Positions 27,678 to 36,942 of a DNA stretch of 64,000 nt are shown in pieces (position 1 is the stretch's first letter; each line of letters begins with the position of its first letter). Position numbers and translations under genes: made by a program. The notes below the pieces were generated by a model. The model was given only the letters and a program-made list of their open reading frames with translations. It had not been told where the DNA came from and made no database searches. Source of the stretch: JACDAL01 sp963849115 (GTDB taxonomy: Bacteria; Actinomycetota; CADDZG01; WHSQ01); the NCBI GenBank assembly GCA_963849115.1, contig CAWKGK010000009.1:124001-188000 (forward strand). Reading direction: 5' to 3'.

Positions 27678-27873
27678 GGATGAGTCCCCTTTCCGACACC
27701 GACCGCTCTCCATTGTCCCACGCAAGCCGAAGGCTCTCAATAGGCCGCGGGCGGAACAGGTCTTCCACCCTCAAGATCCCACCATCTCGAGCCCAGTCGT
27801 CACTCCCCACGACGTACGGGCGGCCACCGCCCAGCGATTGGAACGCTCTCGCCGCCGCCCCGCTCGAGCGATT

Positions 27874-29599
27874 TCAGGAGGCGGACGCGCTCGACCCCGA
27901 CGCTTGCTTCGCTAGGTGCTCGTGGATGAGGCGGATCACTGTCGAGCCTTCCCCCACCGCAGATGCCACCCGCTTCAGCGATCCATGCCGCACATCGCCC
28001 GCCGCAAATATGCCCGGGACGCTGGTTTCCAGGAGCAGCGGTTCATGTGACGACTCCGGGGGCAGGGCCTCGAGCACGTCCGCGCCTGTGAGAACGAATC
28101 CCCATCTATCGCGCACGATGTCGCTGGGGAGCCAGCCCGTGTGAGGCTGGGCGCCAATGAAGAAGAACATCGCATCCGCGTCGACGAGTTCTGGCTCCAA
28201 CGCTCCGTGTTTCGACAGCACCACCCGTTGGAGCCACCCCTCGCCTTCAGCAGCCACTACTCTGGTGCCCGATCTCACGATGATCTCGGGTGTGTTTTCG
28301 ATTTCCTTGATCAGGTAGTCCGACATGCTCGACGCGAGCGAGTCGCTTCGCACGACGATCGTCACTTGCTCGGCGTGGGCCGCCAGAGATATCGCGGCCT
28401 GACCGGCCGAGTTTCCCCCTCCAACGACCAGAACATGGCGGCCTTGCGTTGCCTGCTCCTCGGCGCACGATGCCCCGTAGAACACGCCGGCTCCGACAAA
28501 GTCATCGATCCCCGGTACGTCAAGCCTTCGGTACGACACCCCCATGGCGAGCACGACCGCGTGCGATACCGCTTCCTCTCCATTGGAAAGACTTATCACA
28601 AAGTGGGCACCGTCTTGCTGGATCCCGGTCACGGCGCGCGTCATCAGGAACGTTGTCCCGAATACCCAAGCCTGCTGAAACGCCTGCTGCGCAAGCTCGC
28701 TACCGTTTACTCCCTTCGCGAAACCAAGGTAGTTGCGTATTCAGCGCGCTGCTTCCCGCCTGTCCCCCGATAGCCTCTCTCTCCACGACGAGCGTGCGCA
28801 GACCTTCAGAGGATCCGTAAACCGCTGCCCCAAGCCCCGCCGGCCCTGCACCGATTACGATTACGTCGAAGTCTGTGTCGGCCCTCAGGTTGGTCCGTAC
28901 GCCGAATGCCTCCGCGATTTCAGCGTTCGACGGATCAACGAGGACTCCTCCGTTCAGCATGATCACGATGGGCAACTGGTCCGCGCTCACGCCGGCGCGG
29001 CTCAGGATGTCCTTGCCTTCGCGAGAGTCTGCGGCGTGGAAGGCATAGTCGATACGAAAACGCGTCAACAGCTCTCGGACCTCGTGGGGGCGTTTAGCCC
29101 ATCGGTCGCCCACGACGGCGATTTGGGGAGTTGCGACAGGTTGCGTCCGTGACCATTCGTGAAGGAAGACGGTAATCGTGCGGTGGAAGAGCTCGTCGGG
29201 AGAGCGCCACGGCTTGAGTACGTAGTAATCGATGTACCCGAAGGTCATGGCCTCGACGATCGCCTCGGCTGTCGCCGTCTGGCGCCAGGCTCCCCATTCG
29301 ACTAGTAGCCCGCGCTTGGTGTTTGGAGAAACGCGCTTCAGCTCGGCCAGGAAGTCGACTCCCGTCGTCTCCGGCAGCCATTGATCTATGAGCACGAGCG
29401 CGATCTGTCGGCCCGCGACGAGTACTTCGCCTAACAGCCGCTTGGCTTCCTCTGGTGAGCTTTGGCAAACGATCTCGTAATGGCGTGCGTAGCGGGAGAA
29501 GAGCTCCTCCTTGATCCTTCTCAGTTCCTTTAGGTCGTCGTCGACAACCAACAGCAGGGGCTTGCCAGGCGCGGAAGTCACCTGAGGCTTCTCCTCCAT
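27874..29599 (-). pseudogene. Receiver domain fused to thioredoxin-reductase-like flavoprotein, one frameshift
   Basis: Two frames combine into one ~575-residue protein. The first part (ATG 29599) has a response-regulator receiver (LLLVVDDDLKELRRIKEEL, LIDQWLPETTGVDFL), a linker domain, and the FAD dinucleotide motif VIVIGAGPAGLGAAVYG with GGQAG. The second has the NAD(P)H motif VLVVGGGNSAGQAA and the C-terminal FAD motif GIFAAGDVRHGSLKRVASAVGEG. Between them, a third frame near 28640-28707 encodes the missing NYLGFAKGVNGSELAQQAF stretch, so indels near 28,645-28,715 break the gene. The position of the TrxR CxxC reads GASCAEEQ, so it is probably not a disulfide reductase. Confidence 0.82.
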
Positions 29600-29644
29600 G
29601 ATCCTCGGCAGGATAGCAACCCTCCGATGCCAGCGAAGGCCCAC

Positions 29645-29826
29645 CTAGAGCAGCTTGAGCAGATCAGGCCGTTCCCGACACTTCTCAAGATGCGTCCGGT
29701 CTCCCAGAATGAGCCGGGCTGCAATCGCACAAACGCGGTGGATTCGAACGCGTCCCGATGGGGACCGATGTAAACTTCTTGCTCCCGAACGTGTCCGAGA
29801 ACCTCCGGCTGCTCCTGCGAATCCAT
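29645..29826 (-). CDS. Possible small hypothetical gene
   Basis: The ATG at 29826 opens a frame starting MDSQEQPEVLGHVREQEVYI that runs into the start of the receiver-flavoprotein gene. In the neighbouring frame, a more gene-like ending (ILGDRTHLEKCRERPDLLKL) reaches a TAG at 29645. The two may be one short gene of ~60 residues with a frameshift, placed 45 bases before the fusion gene. I recognise no family. Similar loci often carry a UBP-type zinc-finger gene here, but its Cys/His pattern is not visible. Confidence 0.25.
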
Positions 29827-30215
29827 CGCTGTCCTTTGGATGAGTTCCTTGTCTTCCCGCCCAGGCAGCCTACCGGATCAGCACACTAGTAGTCGGGCCA
29901 CAGCAGGGAAAGTAGAGGTGGGGTCAAGGGTCCCGGCATCTCGCAGATTTCGACTCGGCACATCACGCAGCGAGATCGTTGCCGTCGATGACCTCAAGTC
30001 TGAGCGACCTGCTCCCGATTTACCCTCGCATGAGCCCGGCGTACCGGTTCGAGGACTGCGGTCCCGGGCAAGCCCTCGACGCGGGGCTGTCCGAACCACA
30101 GTGGCGGACTTCCAGGTGAGCCTCCTGAGCCGTGTGTCCTCCCAGTTCGAAGGTGTGGAGCGTCCGCGCCACTCCTGTGCTGTCGAGGGTGTTGGGAAAG
30201 CTGTGAGAAAGAGAT
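29827..30215. other. Intergenic stretch without supported gene
   Basis: About 390 bases between the small ORF and the cupredoxin gene. A 130-codon open frame on the + strand (29840-30232) has no recognisable motif, no ribosome site and an unusual Ser/Arg-rich composition, so it is not called. I see no RNA gene, repeat or clear terminator. Confidence 0.4.
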
Positions 30216-30701
30216 TCAGTCCTTCACAGTGATGATGCCCGTCATGCCGGTGCCGTCGGGGAGGCCGTGCACCCTGCAGAAGTAGTCGTAGCTGCCTGGC
30301 TCTGTGAACTCGACACTGAAGTCGTCCCCCTCTCCCAGACACTTGTTGGTCCGGATCGGAGAGCAACTGGGTGACGAATCGAACGATTCGTCTGCAGCGG
30401 TAACGGAGGGAGCTTGCAAGCCGATCTGTTTCCACACAATCGTGGAGCGCACACCCACCGTCAGGTCCTCCGGCTGGAAAGCGGTGTCGACGATGCGCAC
30501 TCGTTCGATCGAAGGCGCGACATTCCTGGACGTGCCGGGCTCAGGATCTGCTTTCTTGGATGGGCTCGCAGTAGGTGGCGCCGGGGAAGGGCGCGGCGCG
30601 CCGCGACCGGCCGAATCCACGTCGTTCGATGCGCATGCCGAGGAAGCCATCAATATGGCCGCCGCCGCAAGAGCGATAAGCCCACACCGAGTTCGCTTCA
30701 T
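30216..30701 (-). CDS. Cupredoxin-like (plastocyanin-type) secreted lipoprotein
   Basis: The 161-residue protein starts with a lipoprotein-like signal (MKRTRCGLIALAAAAILMAS, then SAC with Cys23), then a Pro/Ser-rich linker (32-60) and a cupredoxin domain (65-161). The C-terminal copper loop is present: Cys142 (YFC), His145 and Met153 (PDGTGM). The first ligand, normally His in a P-H-T-V-like segment, is Ser99 here (QAPSVTAADESFDS), so only three of the four usual ligands remain. It is probably anchored outside the membrane and may carry electrons or bind copper weakly. It is divergent from the sortase gene. Confidence 0.85.
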   Translation of the reverse strand: MKRTRCGLIALAAAAILMASSACASNDVDSAGRGAPRPSPAPPTASPSKKADPEPGTSRNVAPSIERVRIVDTAFQPEDLTVGVRSTIVWKQIGLQAPSVTAADESFDSSPSCSPIRTNKCLGEGDDFSVEFTEPGSYDYFCRVHGLPDGTGMTGIITVKD

Positions 30702-30854
30702 GTGGTGATTCGAGAGCGGAATGCGTTTGGTATTGGAATCATGGCGCTTTTTTGGTTCCGATGAGGAAAGAGTTCATTACTGATACTGGGAACGAGGCAC
30801 ATCCGCCGAGGCGAACCCATCCGGGAGGCCTCTGACTTACGTATCTGCAGCGAC

Positions 30855-31553
30855 ATGACCTTCAAGCGACCTTCATTGAACCGATCGACGGTGGTCGGGA
30901 GTGTTGTTTCCGTGTTGCTACTGACCGGGATCGGACTTGCCTATTCTGGCCCTTCCTCGGTTCCGGGCGGAAGGAACGCACCTTCCAGCTCCATGGGCAG
31001 TCCCCAGCAGCCGCGCGTGCTGAAAGTGCTCGACGACCTTCGGGAAGAGGGGGGCCGGGCCTCGGATGCTCCGGTCAAGCTGTCCGATGCAAAGGTCAAG
31101 CTCAAGAAACCCTTCGCGGTGCGCGATGGCAAGTACTCGGCGCTGGGCGTCATCAGGATCCCCGCGATCGATCTGAAAGCAAGGTTTTTTAGCGGGGTAG
31201 TGGATGAGGTCGTCGAGAATGGGCCCGGCCACTGGCCCGGAACGCCAATTCCTGGAAACTCGGGAAACTCTGTGTTGGCCGGTCACAGAACCACGTTCAC
31301 CGCGCCTTTTGCCGACCTCGACCTTTTGCGACCAGGCAACCAGGTCACGACGCGGGTGGGTCGCAACCCACCAATTACCTATCGAGTGACCAGAACCACG
31401 GTTGTACCAGAATCGGAATACCTCGATTTCGTGCTCAAGCAACCGAAGAAGAGGCGCGCCCGGATTCTCACTTTGTTCGCCTGCACTCCCAAGGGGCAGC
31501 GGACCCATCGGATCGTCGTTTCGGCACACGCGCTGAGCGCTCCCGAAAAGTAG
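30855..31553 (+). CDS. Class E/F-type sortase
   Basis: The 232-residue protein has an N-terminal membrane anchor (about 12-30), a linker, and a sortase domain with catalytic His144 (LAGHRTT), Cys210 (TLFACTPKGQRTHR) and Arg219. The spacing Cys-x8-Arg and the T-L-x-x-C-x-P pattern are usual for actinobacterial class E/F sortases. These cleave a sorting signal and attach proteins to the cell wall or trim surface proteins. No protein with an LPxTG/LAxTG-type sorting signal is encoded nearby, so the substrate is elsewhere. The ATG at 30855 gives a normal N-terminus. Confidence 0.93.
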   Translation: MTFKRPSLNRSTVVGSVVSVLLLTGIGLAYSGPSSVPGGRNAPSSSMGSPQQPRVLKVLDDLREEGGRASDAPVKLSDAKVKLKKPFAVRDGKYSALGVIRIPAIDLKARFFSGVVDEVVENGPGHWPGTPIPGNSGNSVLAGHRTTFTAPFADLDLLRPGNQVTTRVGRNPPITYRVTRTTVVPESEYLDFVLKQPKKRRARILTLFACTPKGQRTHRIVVSAHALSAPEK

Positions 31554-31667
31554 CGCCAAGTCGTACCAATCCGGTCAACGCTCAGCTAACGAATCGGTGA
31601 GTACGTAGCCAGCGAATAAGAGCAGGGATGCGCGCCCGAGTATCCCACCAACAGAAGGGAGGGTTGT

Positions 31668-32303
31668 ATGAGTGATAAGCAGGTCTTCGATGGACAAGCT
31701 GTTATGGACATCGAGGATTCCCACGCTCGACGCAACTTTCTGAAGTACGCCGCCGTATTTGGCGTCGGAACAACACTAGCCGTGGCCGGACTTGGCGATC
31801 GTCGTTCCGCCTCTGGTCAAAGCGGAGGTGACATCGATATTCTCAACTATGCACTGACGCTCGAATACCTCGAGGCCGACTTCTACAAGCAAGGCCTCGA
31901 TGCTGGAATCCTCTCGGGCCGGGAGCAGGCGCTCATTGCCCCCATCGGAGCTCACGAGGACGCACACGTCTCTACGATCTCATCGACAATCTCTGATCTT
32001 GGGGGCGATGCCGTCAAGGCACCGAAGACCAAGTATCCGCAGGACACGTTCGAGGACAGAGGCGCCTTTCTAGAGACCGCCTCTGTATTCGAGGAGCTCG
32101 GAGTCGCCGCCTACCACGGCCAGGTCACAGCGATTGAGAACGTCGACCTGCTTGCAGCGGCCGCGTCGATCGCGGGGGTCGAATCCCGCCATGCGGCGAT
32201 CATCGCCGACCTCATCGGCGGCAACCCGTTCCCTGCCCCGGTAGAGGACACCAAGACCATGAAGCAGGTCCTCAAGGCCGCAATGCCGTTCATCAAGAGT
32301 TAG
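31668..32303 (+). CDS. Ferritin-like domain protein with Tat-type signal (copy 1)
   Basis: The 211-residue protein has a delayed twin-arginine segment (HARRNFLKYAAVFGVG), suggesting folded export. A four-helix ferritin-like domain (Ferritin_2/dessication-related type) follows. The Glu/His positions expected for a di-metal site are visible in YALTLEYLEADFY, HEDAHV, FEELGVAAYHG and VESRHAA. Such proteins are secreted, with unclear roles in metal or oxidative-stress handling. A GGGAGGG ribosome site precedes the ATG. It lies 15 bp before a paralogue, and the pair probably arose by duplication. Confidence 0.88.
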   Translation: MSDKQVFDGQAVMDIEDSHARRNFLKYAAVFGVGTTLAVAGLGDRRSASGQSGGDIDILNYALTLEYLEADFYKQGLDAGILSGREQALIAPIGAHEDAHVSTISSTISDLGGDAVKAPKTKYPQDTFEDRGAFLETASVFEELGVAAYHGQVTAIENVDLLAAAASIAGVESRHAAIIADLIGGNPFPAPVEDTKTMKQVLKAAMPFIKS

Positions 32304-32318
32304 AAGGGCTGATCACAC

Positions 32319-32948
32319 ATGGATAGAAGAGACTTCATGAAGGGGGCTGCGGCCACCATTCCCGCAGTCGTGGGCCTCCAGATGCTGGGCCAACGGTTCG
32401 CTTTTGCACAGGGCGCGGACTTCGCCGACGATGTCGAGGTACTGAACTATGCGTTAACGCTCGAGTATCTCGAGTCGGAGTTCTACCGTCAGGGCAACGA
32501 GGCGGCGCTGCTCAGCGGCAAGGAGGCCCGGTACCTCGAGACGATCGGGGCCGACGAAGACGCCCATGTTGCGGCCATTACCGACACGATCAACAAGATC
32601 GGCGGAACCCCGGTCGAGGCTCCGGCCGTCGATTTTGCGGACGCTTTCTCGAACCGAGAGAGCTATCTCAAGACGAGCCACACGTTCGAGAACTTGGGCG
32701 TGCAGGCCTATCTCGGAGCGGCCGGGTTCATCAAGGACAAGGCGATTTTGCAGGCGGCCGCCGGAATTTTCGGGGTCGAGGCACGCCACGCAGCGGTGGT
32801 CGGCAATCTCCTGGGCCTTGAGCCCGAAGGCGGCGTCTACATGGGCGCTACGGAGACGCCACTGAGCAAGGACGAGGTCCTTGCGGCGGCGCAGCCGTTC
32901 CTCGCGGGAGCGAGCTCCATGTCCGGAGGAGCAGCGGTCACGAAGTAG
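32319..32948 (+). CDS. Ferritin-like domain protein with Tat signal (copy 2)
   Basis: The 209-residue paralogue of the preceding gene starts with a canonical Tat signal (MDRRDFMKGAAATIPAVVGL) and a likely cleavage after AFAQG. The same four helix motifs occur: YALTLEYLESEFY, DEDAHV, FENLGVQAYLG and VEARHAA. So the putative metal-binding Glu/His set is kept. The C-terminal tail is longer and Ser/Gly-rich. It forms a two-gene unit with copy 1 and ends at a strong bidirectional hairpin. Whether the two copies form a mixed oligomer is unknown. Confidence 0.9.
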   Translation: MDRRDFMKGAAATIPAVVGLQMLGQRFAFAQGADFADDVEVLNYALTLEYLESEFYRQGNEAALLSGKEARYLETIGADEDAHVAAITDTINKIGGTPVEAPAVDFADAFSNRESYLKTSHTFENLGVQAYLGAAGFIKDKAILQAAAGIFGVEARHAAVVGNLLGLEPEGGVYMGATETPLSKDEVLAAAQPFLAGASSMSGGAAVTK

Positions 32949-32966
32949 GTGATCGGGTGACAAGAC

Positions 32967-33001
32967 ACAACGAGGGGCGTGTTCACTCCGCCCCTCGTTG
33001 T
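32967..33001. terminator. Perfect 13-bp hairpin between convergent genes
   Basis: ACAACGAGGGGCG at 32967-32979 pairs exactly with CGCCCCTCGTTGT at 32989-33001 across a 9-base loop. It lies between the ferritin-like operon and a convergent MDMPI gene, so it probably ends transcription from both sides. Confidence 0.8.
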
Positions 33002-33015
33002 CGCCAGGGGCGTCC

Positions 33016-33696
33016 TCAGCTCTCCGACAGGGAGTTGCGGGTTACTGGGTAGTTGGGTACCAGCTCAATGTAGGGCTTGGCATCGCCGGTCCACGCCAGA
33101 GAGGTAATCTCCTGAACCGTCCTTCTGCCGGTGAGTGCCCGAAGCAACTCGAAGCGATCACCCCTGAGCTCAACCGCCGGTTCGAGGACTCCTGCCTGCC
33201 ATTTGCGATCCTCGCAGCAAACGGCCACGGATGGCAGCTCCGCATCCTTGATCCTCTTGCCGAATCGCCTGACATTGCGATCGAGCGCGATCCACATGGC
33301 ATCTGAGTCACGAGCGCCGGGAAGATTCAGCGCTCCCCTGAGGTCGTGCTCGTGGGTCACCGCGTCTCCGATGAGCATGGCGGCCACTCCTGGGCGAACC
33401 TCATCCAGAGACGGATCCAGTTGCCTCGAGACGGCATCCCAGTCGTAAATCAATGCGTGCATCGCGAGCTTCGAGCGGCGGGCGATCTGAGCTTTCGTCC
33501 ATGCGTCCGACCCCGCGTTGTCGAAGTTGCCGGCGGCGAAATCCTCTGCAACGCCGACCAGATGGGCAACGAGATCCGTGATCGTCCACTCGGGGCAGGC
33601 GGGGACCTTCCGGATGAGGTCCTCGGGGACAAGATTGGTGGCGATCTCGCTGATGCGTTCTCGGCAGCTAACGTACACAATGGATGCCTTGTTCAT
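33016..33696 (-). CDS. Maleylpyruvate isomerase/DinB-family, mycothiol-dependent-type protein
   Basis: The 226-residue protein has the MDMPI N-terminal helix bundle signature. LIRKVPACPEWTITDLVAHLVG has the conserved C-P-E/D-W and the metal His, and VTHEHDLRGAL supplies the second His pair. Proteins of this type use mycothiol or bind metal; the exact reaction is seldom known. The C-terminal part (ELRGDRFELLRALTGRRT) is the SCP2-like domain usual in this family. ATG 33696 is used; a GTG lies one codon upstream. It is divergent from a second MDMPI protein. Confidence 0.88.
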   Translation of the reverse strand: MNKASIVYVSCRERISEIATNLVPEDLIRKVPACPEWTITDLVAHLVGVAEDFAAGNFDNAGSDAWTKAQIARRSKLAMHALIYDWDAVSRQLDPSLDEVRPGVAAMLIGDAVTHEHDLRGALNLPGARDSDAMWIALDRNVRRFGKRIKDAELPSVAVCCEDRKWQAGVLEPAVELRGDRFELLRALTGRRTVQEITSLAWTGDAKPYIELVPNYPVTRNSLSES

Positions 33697-33773
33697 CACC
33701 AGATTCTAGCTGGGGCCTGACAGTAGGCGGCGCCGAACTAGCGGTTACTGCGTTCAAGGGTAGGCTCAAATGA

Positions 33774-34571
33774 ATGAGCGACGACCTCGACTATCTCGAT
33801 CACCTCGCTCGCGAGTCTGCCCGCTTTGGCGAAGTCATGCGTGAGGCTCCGTCGCATTTACCCGTCCAGTCGTGCCCGGACTGGAACGCCGATGATCTGT
33901 TGTGGCACCTTGGCGAGGTGCAGTGGTTTTGGGGCACGATTGTCCGTGAGAAGGTAACGGGATCCCAGGCAGGACAGCTCAAGCCATTGCGCCCGGCCGA
34001 CCGAGCAGGCTTGCTCAACTTCTTTGAGCGTGCGAGTCACGACCTTGCGGAAACCTTGGCCGCAGCGACGCCCGAGACTCATGCGTGGACTTGGAGCGAG
34101 GATCAGACAGTTGGCTTCATCCGACGCCGTCAGGCCCACGAGGCTCTGATCCACCGGATCGACGCCGAGATTACGGCAGGCGACCGCACCCCGATGGATG
34201 CCCATCTCAGCACCGACGGAGTCGACGAGGCCTTGCGCATCATGTACGGGGGATTGCCCTCATGGGGGGCTTTCACTCCCGACCCCGGGAAGTTGCTCAC
34301 GCTCCAGGCCACGGATACCGGCGGATCGTGGTTGGTGATGCTGGGGCGATTCACCGGTACCGACCCCGATGACGACACCTCGTACGACGAACCCGATATC
34401 CACACGGCAGATACCGACTCCCGAGAGCAGACTGCCGCCGCGATCGATGGGAGTGCCGCCGACCTTGACTGCTGGTTGTGGCACAGGCCAAGCGTCGAGC
34501 CGATTGGGCGTTCGGGCGACCAGGATGTGCTCGATCGGTTCGAGTCAACCATCGCGCCTGGCATTAACTGA
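33774..34571 (+). CDS. Maleylpyruvate isomerase family, mycothiol-dependent-type protein
   Basis: The 265-residue protein belongs to the same superfamily as its divergent neighbour but to another subfamily. It has VQSCPDWNADDLLWHLGEVQ with the first metal His, and RRQAHEALIHRIDAEI with the second His pair. A C-terminal SCP2-like region ends in DCWLWHRPS. Its presence beside another MDMPI gene supports mycothiol use by the host. The substrate is unknown. The ATG at 33774 is well placed; the shared ~77-bp promoter region separates the two genes. Confidence 0.88.
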   Translation: MSDDLDYLDHLARESARFGEVMREAPSHLPVQSCPDWNADDLLWHLGEVQWFWGTIVREKVTGSQAGQLKPLRPADRAGLLNFFERASHDLAETLAAATPETHAWTWSEDQTVGFIRRRQAHEALIHRIDAEITAGDRTPMDAHLSTDGVDEALRIMYGGLPSWGAFTPDPGKLLTLQATDTGGSWLVMLGRFTGTDPDDDTSYDEPDIHTADTDSREQTAAAIDGSAADLDCWLWHRPSVEPIGRSGDQDVLDRFESTIAPGIN

Positions 34572-34659
34572 ACTGTGGTTGCCGCACCGAGTCGCCAATC
34601 CCAGATCAAGCTCCCGGTCACGGGGTAACAGGCCGTCCAACGAGGAGGCGCATCTCAGG

Positions 34660-35187
34660 ATGAGAAAACTGGTCGAATCCACGTTCGTGACGCTGATGGC
34701 GTCATCTCGTCGCCAGTAGTGGGGGCCACCGTACTGGGATGAGGAACACAACGGCTACGCCCACAACCTGCTGTTCGCGTCGGATGCCCTTCTATTAGGG
34801 CGTGAGACCTACCAGGGATTCGCGGAGGCTTGGCCCACTCGGAAAGGCGATGACTTCGCCGACAGGATCAACAGCCTGCCGAAGTACGTCGCTTCAACGT
34901 CTTTGCAAGAGACCAAATGGAATGCCACGCTCATCAAGGATGACGTAGCCGGCAAAGTCGCCAAGCTGAAAGAACAGCCCGGCCAGAACATCCTGAAGTT
35001 CGGCACGGGGCAACTCGACCTCACGCTGATGGAACACGACCTTATCGACGAGTTCCACTTCTGGGTCTTCCCTGTCGTTGCCGGAAGCGGACAACGCCTC
35101 TTCGACGGAACTGAGGTTACCCTGACTCTCCTCGGCACAACGACGTTCAGCTCGGGCATAGTCGTACACACGTACGCCCCCAGATAA
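34660..35187 (+). pseudogene. Dihydrofolate-reductase-like (RibD C-terminal) protein, N-terminal frameshifts
   Basis: After a GAGGAGG site, the ATG at 34660 gives MRKLVESTFVTL, the normal start of this family, but the frame then shifts and hits stops. The next correct frame resumes at about 34730 (PPYWDEEHNGYAHNLLFA) and runs intact through LLLGRETYQGFAEAWP and DLIDEFHFWVFPVVAGSG to the stop at 35187. The missing piece (DGVISSP-like) is still readable in another frame. So one or two indels near 34690-34730 break a ~176-residue NADPH-dependent reductase-like protein. An intact relative lies at 43889-44437. Confidence 0.75.
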
Positions 35188-35204
35188 CGCCCGGCCCCCG
35201 GGCG
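35188..35204. terminator. Short GC hairpin
   Basis: CGCCCGG (35188-35194) and CCGGGCG (35198-35204) form a 7-bp stem with a 3-base loop directly after the reductase-like gene stop. Probable terminator; there is no T-tract. Confidence 0.5.
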
Positions 35205-35544
35205 GCGACCGACTGCGTTGTACGGCGTCGCCGTCGAGGCCGTCCGGAACTGACCAGCACCCAAGCATCAAAAGGACAAGTCACGATCCAATTGGAGATT
35301 CGCGATCGGCTTGGACTCGGACACCGAGGTCGATTTTCGTTGTTGACGCAGATGCCGCCTGGATCGTCAAGCGCTCCGGAAGTGGCCGCGGTGATAGAGG
35401 AGCGGAAGGCTAGGGGGTTTGGCGCACGTGGGCTCGGGGAGCCCTGCGGAACGATTCGGATCAGTGCGAAGGAGGGGGGAGGAAGCACTGGACATGCGTA
35501 CGAGCCGGGCGAAAAGACTCCGCATTGGGCACTCCTTGTGCGTC
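35205..35544. other. Intergenic stretch upstream of amt
   Basis: This 340-base stretch has one open frame (35292-35597) with no family resemblance, and it overlaps the operator and promoter region of amt. I do not support it as a gene. Nothing else is recognised here; the amt promoter probably lies at its 3' end. Confidence 0.4.
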
Positions 35545-35582
35545 TTTACAGTCGAGAAACCGGCTTGAAACACCCTAGAAAC
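35545..35582 (+). promoter_or_regulatory. GlnR-type nitrogen-control operator
   Basis: Four half-sites occur with exact 11-bp spacing: TTTAC (35545), GAAAC (35556), GAAAC (35567) and GAAAC (35578), each separated by 6 bases. This matches the actinobacterial GlnR box logic (gTnAC-n6-GaAAC repeats). It ends 49 bp before the amt start, in a place suited to activation. GlnR itself is not in the window. Confidence 0.7.
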
Positions 35583-35631
35583 AAAGCTCTTCTTTAATCG
35601 CCTCCAATCGGAGGCCACAGAGGAGGAGCGT

Positions 35632-36942
35632 ATGAACAGCGGAGACACTGCCTGGGTCCTCGGTGCATCCGCCCTGGTGATGTTCATGACACCCGGGCTT
35701 GCGCTCTTCTATGGAGGGATGGTGAGGACCAAGAACATCCTTGCTACTCTTATGCAGAGCGTCTTTGCACTGGGTCTAGTGTCGGTGCTGTGGGTGGTTA
35801 TCGGTTACACGCTGGCATTTGGACCCGACAAAGGTCACTTGATCGGTGGGCTCGATTTCATGGGCTTCTCCGGTGTCGGGCAGGAGCCCAACCCGGAACT
35901 CGCCGCGCCGATTCCTCATCAGGCCTTTGCGGTCTTCCAGATGATGTTCGCAATCATCACGCGGCGTTGATTACCGGCGCCTTTGCCGAGCGCATGAAAT
36001 TCTCGGGCTACGTAGCATTCACCGCACTGTGGCTGATACTCGTTTACTCGCCTCTGGCGCATTGGGTCTGGGCGCCTGGAGGATGGATCCGCGAGCTCGG
36101 CGCTCTCGATTTCGCCGGCGGAACCGTGGTTCACATAAATGCAGGCGCCGCGGCACTGGCCGCGGCGCTGGTTGTGGGAAGACGCCACGGCTTCCGCAAG
36201 GAGGCGTTCGTTCCGCACAACCTCACGCTTACGATCCTCGGCACCGGAATTCTGTGGTTCGGATGGTTCGGTTTCAATGCAGGCAGCGCCTTGGCGGCCA
36301 ACGGCTTGGCGGCATCGGCCTTCGTTGCGACGAACCTCGGTGCTGCCGCGGGATCTTGTGGATGGGCCTTAACGGACGCACTCAAGCAGCGTAAGTCAAC
36401 GACCCTCGGAGTTGCATCGGGAGCGGTTGCGGGGCTGGTCGGGATCACCCCTGCGGCGGGCTTCGTCGGGCCCATGGCCGCAATCGTCATTGGGCTCGCC
36501 ACCGGAGTTATGTGCTCGTGGGCGGTCGGCCTGAAGTTCAGGATGGGTTACGACGATTCGCTCGACGTGGTCGGAGTGCACTTGGTCGGCGGACTGGTTG
36601 GCGCCCTCCTAACTGGGGTGTTCGCGGACCTCGCGATCAACGAATCCGGGGCCGACGGGTTGATCGCGGGCGGTGGCATTGGCCTACTCGGAAAGCAGGC
36701 AGTTGCCATATTCGCCACACTTGCATTTTCGCTAGTTGCCTCTTATGTGGTACTGAAGCTCGTCGACATGACGATTGGCCTTCGCGTCACGGAGCAGGAG
36801 GAGCTTGCGGGCCTCGATCTGGCCCAGCACTCCGAGGCCGGCTACGCCTTCACAGAGGGAGGCAGCTATTCACCACCTGCCGAAGTTGCGGAGCCGTCGT
36901 ACGCGCCGGCTGGAATTAGGCTTCCGCAGGGAGGTGAGGTCA
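35632..36942 (+). pseudogene. amt: Ammonium transporter, one clear frameshift
   Basis: MNSGDTAWVLGASALVMFMT through FQMMFAIIT is the Amt N-terminus. The frame then shifts at about 35960, where restoring one base gives ITPALITGAFAERMKF. The rest continues in one frame through HINAGAAALAAALVVGR, TGILWFGWFGFNAGS and DVVGVHLVGGLVGALLTG, the pore-lining His region of Amt. No stop ends this frame before the glnB start, so a second small error near 36900 is likely; a TAG at 36917 and a TGA at 36935 are in the next frame. The end given is nominal. It is first in the amt-glnB-glnD cluster, downstream of the GlnR-like site. Confidence 0.88.

Noticed and set aside
29840..30232. 130-codon open frame on the + strand
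   Set aside because: It extends over the 3' end of the cupredoxin gene on the other strand, with Ser/Arg-rich shadow composition and no start signal.
35292..35597. 101-codon open frame upstream of amt
   Set aside because: It covers the GlnR-like operator, has no ribosome site or family resemblance, and probably is chance.
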